NCBI GenBank assembly: GCA_023634235.1
Contig: JAMKCF010000011.1
Span: 19,144,027 to 19,208,026, forward strand
DNA from: Pisaster brevispinus
Taxonomy: Eukaryota; Echinodermata; Asteroidea; Forcipulatida; Asteriidae
DNA: 64,000 nucleotides
Direction of reading: 5' to 3'
Below, in pieces: positions 58,217 through 64,000 of this stretch. The position numbers were made by a program, and so were the translations under genes. Numbering within the stretch: the stretch's first letter is position 1; every line of letters begins with the position of its first letter. The notes below the pieces were generated by a model. The model made no database searches. It saw only the letters and a list, made by a program, of their open reading frames with translations, and was not told the DNA's origin.

Positions 58217-58352
58217 CTTGCACAACGCGAAACGCACCTCCACACAATGCACGCTCACCATTTCCACCATTTTAGGAGTCAATTTATGTACGTTTTAACT
58301 CCCCAATTGCAGGACAGAATAGGCGCAAGTAAGTCCTCTGCGCGTTGTGCAA
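58217..58352. mobile_element. MITE with CTTGCACAACGCG termini
   Basis: CCTTGCACAACGCGAAACGC at the left and GCGCGTTGTGCAAG at the right. The interior GCACCTCCACACAATGCACG and CCATTTCCACCATTTTAG match the element at 30441-30588. Confidence 0.75.
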
Positions 58353-58453
58353 GAAGTCATCAATAAGGTAAGAATGTTGATCGTTGACCCCCCCCCCCCC
58401 CCGCCCCCAATCTGAGATGAGTGAGGTTTGTTTTCAATGTAGCAGTATGAGTT

Positions 58454-58669
58454 TTAACCCTCTTACTGTTGTGAACATTTTCCAGCAAGTTGACCAACCA
58501 TTTGCACGGATTGTGTATGGTGGAACAACTGCATAGAGCTATCTGTGTACATAATGTGTACTGTGTAGAATGCATTCCACTGCATGATATCATATTGCAG
58601 GCTGGCAAAGTTTCTCTATCATTCAAACGACAGTGGATGAAATTGAATGATGAGACGGTAGGAGGGTAA
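58454..58669 (-). mobile_element. TTAA family B, copy 3
   Basis: TTAACCCTCTTACTGTTGTG at the left and GACGGTAGGAGGGTAA at the right. It is 216 bp, the same length as the copy at 4626-4841, in the opposite orientation, and lacks the internal triplication of the 45.8-kb copy. Confidence 0.8.
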
Positions 58670-59720
58670 TGGAATTCGGCGATTCTTCTCCTGTGTGCTG
58701 TTCTTTCCAGAATGTCCCGAGTTGAATGTGTGAATGTCCTTTAACAGATCCTGGTTCATCTAGATGTAATGACTACCGAGCCCTGTAGGGTAGACTTGCT
58801 GTGGCCCTTTGCAAACTGGAAACTCCATCCTAATGTAGAAATGCTGGAAAATTGATGACAGACAGATTTATTATAAGTTACTGAAGCATTACTAAATCGT
58901 GAAATTAAAATTTTCAATCCGTAAAATGTTGCCATACCTAGTACAATCTGCAGAAACTTTCATGAACAAAAAAGAACATTATCTTTTCAAATGTCATTGT
59001 TAAAGATCAACAGTATTCTCGCTGATTGGTAGCCACTCATTATTGCTACAAATTATTCACCCTGTCCCTGACTACCTGTGGCCTTCTGTTCAAAGGTAGG
59101 GTACACTTTTGGTAATATTGTTTAAGACGAGTACATGTATAAGTACACTGTATCCTCACATGATGTATCCCAACATATGCATAAAATAACAATAACTTGG
59201 GCTCAATTGGTCATCGAAGTTGCAAGAAAACGAAAAGCCTTTCTCGGATTACCTCTTACTCTAAAACTACACTACTTCAAAGAGTCGTTTTTCACGATGT
59301 TATATACCAAACTATCAACAGCTCTTCAGTGCTCCTTACCAAGTAAAATTTTACGGTCGTTACCTCGTAGAGAAATTACCAAAAGTATACCCAGCCTTTA
59401 AGGAAGAGGTTTGTGAGTGAAAAACTAAAGTGTACTGTAGATTTCTTAAAAGGACATGTTTGGAAAACACGAGAATGCAGGTATTATTTGGTTGTGGGAT
59501 TAGTGGGCCAGTGGTCCAGTGTGCATTTCAAGACCTGCCGTTAGGTGAGCAAATCTACAAGTTGGACTAACTTAAACTTGTACTACATATTCATAGCACA
59601 GCTTGAGAAAGGGTTGGGCCAACCAACTAATGGTTCAGAGTGACCATTTACATGTAGTCTGTTTCTTAAAACACACCTTATTTTAAATAAGTTCCTTTTG
59701 TTAACTTGCATCACATCAGT

Positions 59721-61375
59721 CTATGGTTCTTCTTCCACCTTATACTTTCCTCTGACCAATGGAACGTATCCCATAATGACTTGCCAGTCTGTTCCATATA
59801 GGAAGAGAACACCTAGGACTCCGCCCCATATTGCGCCAGTCCTTTTCCTGAAAAAAAAAATAAATGTAATGTTTATTGTTTACCAATGTTTCAATAGTGT
59901 TTGCCAAACAGTGTAAAGGGGCTTCTTCATAGTATATCACATTCATGTAAACTGTAAATATTAATATTAATATTAGAACTCCTCCAAAACTCCAGTGGAT
60001 TGGCCTAGAAATGGAATGGGGCTTCATTGATCACATTTTTGTCAAAAATGGTTATCCAGTTTATTTTAAAATGTTGCTTTTTCTCCCTCTACAAAGTATG
60101 TACATGGTTATTCAGCAAAATTAAAATGCCAATGAAATATAATTCTTCAACTGTTCAATGTCATTGTATTGTGATTGTGTAGCCAATGGCCGGCCATAGC
60201 CGAAGTTACTTGCGGTCATTAACGGCGGCCATTAACAGCGGTCAGCCGGCCACCAACCCGGTCATTACCACTCACACATGTGAAGACCGCCCCCCCCCCC
60301 ACACACACACTCAGTCACACCATGGAGGTAGAAATATTTCTACCTCCATGGTCACACCATAAACTAGTTTATAGCTCCATGGTCACACTGACTGATCCCA
60401 TGGACTGACCGTCCATGGTCATGGAGGTAGAATTATACAAACTAAGTTCTCTAATTTATCAAACATTGTATGGTTGTTAATATTTAAAAGAAATAACTGA
60501 GACAGACTCACCAGTTCCTTGCCAATTCAATATACCTAGGCCCGATTAATTTTGAAACAGATCCTAACATGTTTAATGAAATAATGTATTTATCCCACAC
60601 ACACTGGTGAAAGAAAAAAGTGCCGGTTAGAAACGACGACTGCTCTGAGAATCACTCCCAGACGTCTAAACAATACAGGTCACGGCATGATCCAAGAATA
60701 ATGCACCATACTATTTTTCATCTTTTGATGAAATCATGAAGTGCGACCTCTGTCGTCTATTTTGGTCGAACGCACCAACATCCGGCGCCAACACCCCCCC
60801 CCCCAAGGCAAACCCAAACCATTGTACTATTAATGAATAGTTATGACAAATAATCTGCAGATGGCAAGTACGGCTAGAACAGAGTTGAGTTGAGTAAACA
60901 GCCATATAATCGGGTTAGTAGAACACAATTAGGACGATAATGTATGGACGATCAAAATTATTGTTGTTTATCAAAAAAATTCATGTTTTTGCCCTTTACC
61001 TAGGCCCTGTACCTGAGATTTTAAAACTTAGTTCACACTGTCGTTTTAGTACCATTTTGTGAAAAAAAAAATCAAAACTGAACAATTTTTACATTCGCTT
61101 TTCTCAATCGCCTTTCATTTATGTCTCTAGGCCTACTGACAGTGACTTTTACCCTTTCAGTCGCTAGAATTCCATTCGTTCGGCATCAATCGCCAGACAG
61201 TTTATCAAATCCTGTGATGTCTACACGTTCCCTTTTATGCCGATGCATAACCCGCCCTTCTCAGTTTGATGGAAGTGTTCTTGCAGCTGTGATCCGCATA
61301 ATATCGATGGCAAACTCACCTCTTCTTGTTTAGGTCGCGTGTTTGGAATTGTTGAATCTCATTTGTAATCCACAT
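59721..61375 (-). CDS. UQCR11: Cytochrome bc1 complex subunit 10 (UQCR11), 2 exons
   Basis: Exons 61375-61320 and 59847-59721, joined AAGAG|GTGAGT to TTTTCAG|GAAAAGG with matching phase, encode 60 aa. The second exon reads TGAIWGGVLGVLFLYGTDW then QVIMGYVPLVRGKYK. Human UQCR11 (56 aa) has the same order: a W-G-rich membrane helix, TDW, then VPYINGKFK near the C-terminus. The subunit is the smallest accessory subunit of mitochondrial complex III, a single membrane helix at the periphery. The N-terminal 18 residues (MWITNEIQQFQTRDLNKK) do not resemble the human start, so exon 1 is less certain than exon 2. The gene is convergent with PIGBOS1. No other candidate exon 1 with an ATG in phase was apparent. 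Confidence 0.82.
60320..60351. repeat. Perfect 32-bp palindrome in UQCR11 intron
   Basis: CCATGGAGGTAGAAAT is followed immediately by its exact reverse complement. Partial copies of the arm (CATGGAGGTAGAA, CCATGGTCA) recur at about 60378-60434, next to a C-run and CA repeat at 60292-60310. Confidence 0.9.
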
Positions 61376-61760
61376 CGTTAGAAACGCACCAGGAGCAGTC
61401 TGTGCGTTTCCTTGAATCTTTCCTTTACTGGTGTTTGTCAAACTGTCGTCGTCTGGAATCCGCGCAGACAAAATACAGCACTTGTAAAAAAAATTTACAT
61501 TTTTTTTTTAAATTTATATTTTTAATATATACAAAGATCTTCAGTGTTTTGCTGACTGATTATACCAATCTTGACAGCACGAACCCTCCAGAATATTGAC
61601 ACTGATCAAGGAAATGTAGCCTTCATCACTGTCCCGGCAAATAATCTGTTAATCTGGTTCGATTGTTGTGATTGAAACAAGACCGATACGTACTCAAAGT
61701 CCCTCAGAAACTTAACCATGTGTTTTTCTTTACATAAACCTCGAAGAAACAACACAGTAA

Positions 61761-61776
61761 CACCACCACCACCACC

Positions 61777-61816
<40 letters not shown>

Positions 61817-61893
61817 CGACAGCGACGACAGAAACCACCACCACACAACGACGACGACGACGACAAAAAAAACCCACCACCACAACAACACAA
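61761..61893 (+). repeat. Compound trinucleotide microsatellite
   Basis: CAC units, about ten to twelve AAC units, then GAC units and a final CCA/AAC stretch. It lies about 390 bp upstream of the UQCR11 start codon. The poly-Gln and poly-Val frames on the two strands are artefacts. Confidence 0.95.
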
Positions 61894-61919
61894 TATTGCA
61901 ACACACAAATAACAACAAC

Positions 61920-64000
61920 AAAAACAACAGCAACGAAGTGCTTTCCCTATTCATGAAGCATTTAGCCATTGGCCCATCCAGAAAACTGAACTGTTATGAT
62001 TTTCTTTCCTTTTTCTCTTTCTTTTCTCCGTAACACAAACTAAACTGAATCAAAGATGAATACTCCAGAAAACAAATATCTATTTATGCCGATCCCGAGT
62101 TCTTACAACTTACATTCAAAATAAAAACACATTAAAACAAATTATTATTCTATATTTAATACATGAATAATCACTTTATTATGCTGTCTTACAACTGCCC
62201 GTGAAAAAAAAAGTAACATAAAAGTTATGCATACAAACTCAAACTGATTGAAGTCATAAATAATCTATTCTATTCACAATCAAAGTAAGTATTACTTATT
62301 AAAAACACATGCAAAATACACTCAAGTCATAAATAATCAGTTTTATTCATTAAAGTAAGTATTGCTATAAAAACACAAACCGTCCGATATTCCAACGTAC
62401 AATATTGAAACAGATAAACAGAATACCGGATTCCATGTAAAACTAAACTTTTACCAAAAAACTTTCATGCACCTTTTAACAAAACATACCAGCTGCATTC
62501 TCAATTTTCTAGTTCCAATCCGAATATTTTACTTCTCCTTTTTTTTTTTTTTTTTTACTTTAAGCAAAAATGTGCGTAAAATGTTATTGGCTATTCTAGT
62601 TAATTATTATGATGATAGTATAGTTAATTACTATAATGATATTATTATAATGGACGTGCGATTATATATATTTTTTTAAACATCAAAGTTGTAACTTGAT
62701 CTCCACATATAACTAAATAAGCAATTATTAATCTGTATTATAAACAAAGGTTAGTCAAGTTCTCTCAACTTGCATTCGTGAAAGTTTTAGAAAGCTAATA
62801 ACATTGTTAATTTAAATGTACTACACTGTTTTAGAGTGCTTAACGTATGAAGATGTGTAAGTCTATCGGAGTTACAAACAAATAAATCTTTAAACCAGTT
62901 TTAGACACAAATATTTCTTTAAAATGGAAATGAACCTAATCAGTCAATTCTCATTTCTCTCATCAGTATTTTAAAGCGAACCCATTTTATGCAACGACAT
63001 CTTTTTTTTAATGGAACAGTCAATGCGAAAAGATAAGTATGATCAACCCGCCGGGCATCAACCATACGAAACACCTTCACCTAAATGCATTATAATTAAT
63101 TAGCAGTATTACAGTCAATAGAATGGTGATATGGTTTAATTGAAACTGCATTCTGTTATTGTGGCACGACTATGTTTTTACACAGTGACAATATCTTCTC
63201 CTATTAAAATGAAACGACTGAGTTGTCCTCCTTTTGTGGTTTTCCAACAATCAAACGAGTCCGCATCACCGCGTGTACAATTCTAACCCAGGTCAGAGTT
63301 CACACGGAATCTAGTTTCCATGGGGACCTGACAGGCTGACCCGAAAACTGGTACAAACATGACTGTGTTTTTAAACCGAATTCTGCGTCAGTTTGACAGA
63401 AATCCGGGTCATGTGACCCAAACTGTCACGGGTTTTCAGAGTGTAGTACAACGCAAATCCCATGTGTACCCATGCATACATCGCAACGTTTTCATCCTGT
63501 TATACATTTTGATATTTAATTTGATATACATAATTTAATCGACATTGTTAGTATTTGTTTCTTTTATGGTAACATGCAGCCTCACATAAATGACGAACAG
63601 CGTTTTATCTTAAATTTACAAAACATCATAATTATTGCTTTATCATTAGTAATTACAGAACAATTTTTGGCACAAGAAACTGCGTGTTTAACACTATAAT
63701 CCTAAACTTACTTGCTCCAACTTTAATCACACGAAACTATTTTCTTTCATAATGATTTTTGAAGATAAACAAGAGAATTAAATTTAGGTTTAATACAAAA
63801 CTCTTTTTTTTATGGGATTATGGAAATTAGATATTAATTTGTTTTTGTAAATGGTAACTATTTGGTGCTCCTTTTGATTAACGATTAAGTTGAGTATTCA
63901 ACAAATAATTTGTCTAGTGTCACGTCTATATGACAGTTGGTTTTAGACTTTTTAGACAACAATAAATCATAACTGCAGAGAGATTCAATATGACAGTGTG
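61920..64000. other. AT-rich end of window, no gene seen
   Basis: No supportable gene. A dispersed repeat at about 63290-63430 (CCGGGTCATGTGACCC and ATTCTGCGTCAGTTTGACA at 63380-63398) is related in inverted orientation to the first 20 bases of the window. Confidence 0.5.

Noticed and set aside
61606..61969. Poly-Val/Cys and poly-Gln open frames
   Set aside because: Translations of an AAC/CAC/GAC microsatellite.

Overview
The window is nuclear DNA of a metazoan. It has spliced genes with long, AT-rich, repeat-laden introns, tRNA-derived SINEs and many inverted-repeat (MITE-like) elements. Protein similarity and gene order point to a deuterostome invertebrate, and the repeat landscape suggests an echinoderm, most likely a sea star. 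That placement is an inference from remembered repeat types, not a search result.

Five genes can be rebuilt exon by exon with consistent splice phases. (1) RIIAD1 (+, 1493-4228): three exons, 105 aa, a small RIIa dimerisation/docking-domain protein. (2) A CCPG1/PBXIP1-like gene (+, coding 15459-26242): six coding exons, 1708 aa. It is a single-pass ER membrane protein with a tryptophan LIR motif at residues 14-17, as in human CCPG1, and an expanded luminal part. (3) PIGB (-, 54987-43307): about 12 exons, GPI mannosyltransferase 3. One intron has the signature of a U12-type AT-AC intron. (4) PIGBOS1 (+, 55711-55953): an 80-aa single-pass microprotein divergent from PIGB. (5) UQCR11 (-, 61375-59721): two exons, 60 aa, a subunit of respiratory complex III.

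The order and orientation CCPG1(+) PIGB(-) PIGBOS1(+) is the same as on human chromosome 15q21, so this is an old syntenic block. CCPG1 (ER-phagy receptor), PIGB (GPI-anchor assembly in the ER) and PIGBOS1 (mitochondrial outer membrane, ER-contact stress regulator in human) all concern the ER, but no operon-like coupling is visible apart from a likely shared PIGB/PIGBOS1 promoter.

The rest is repeat-rich. A 90-bp tandem array opens the window. A 2-kb cluster of inverted-repeat elements, including a 726-bp near-perfect palindrome, lies at 12.5-14.5 kb. Two satellite-like loci sit at 10.0-10.7 and 36.3-37.2 kb, and a ~430-bp tandem array at 34.7-36.1 kb. There are three families of TTAA-flanked piggyBac-like MITEs with internal iterated motifs, a Penelope-like fragment carrying a hammerhead-ribozyme-like fold at 32.9 kb, and SINEs of at least three kinds. 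The 17 kb between the CCPG1 and PIGB 3' ends and the last 2.6 kb hold no gene I can support.
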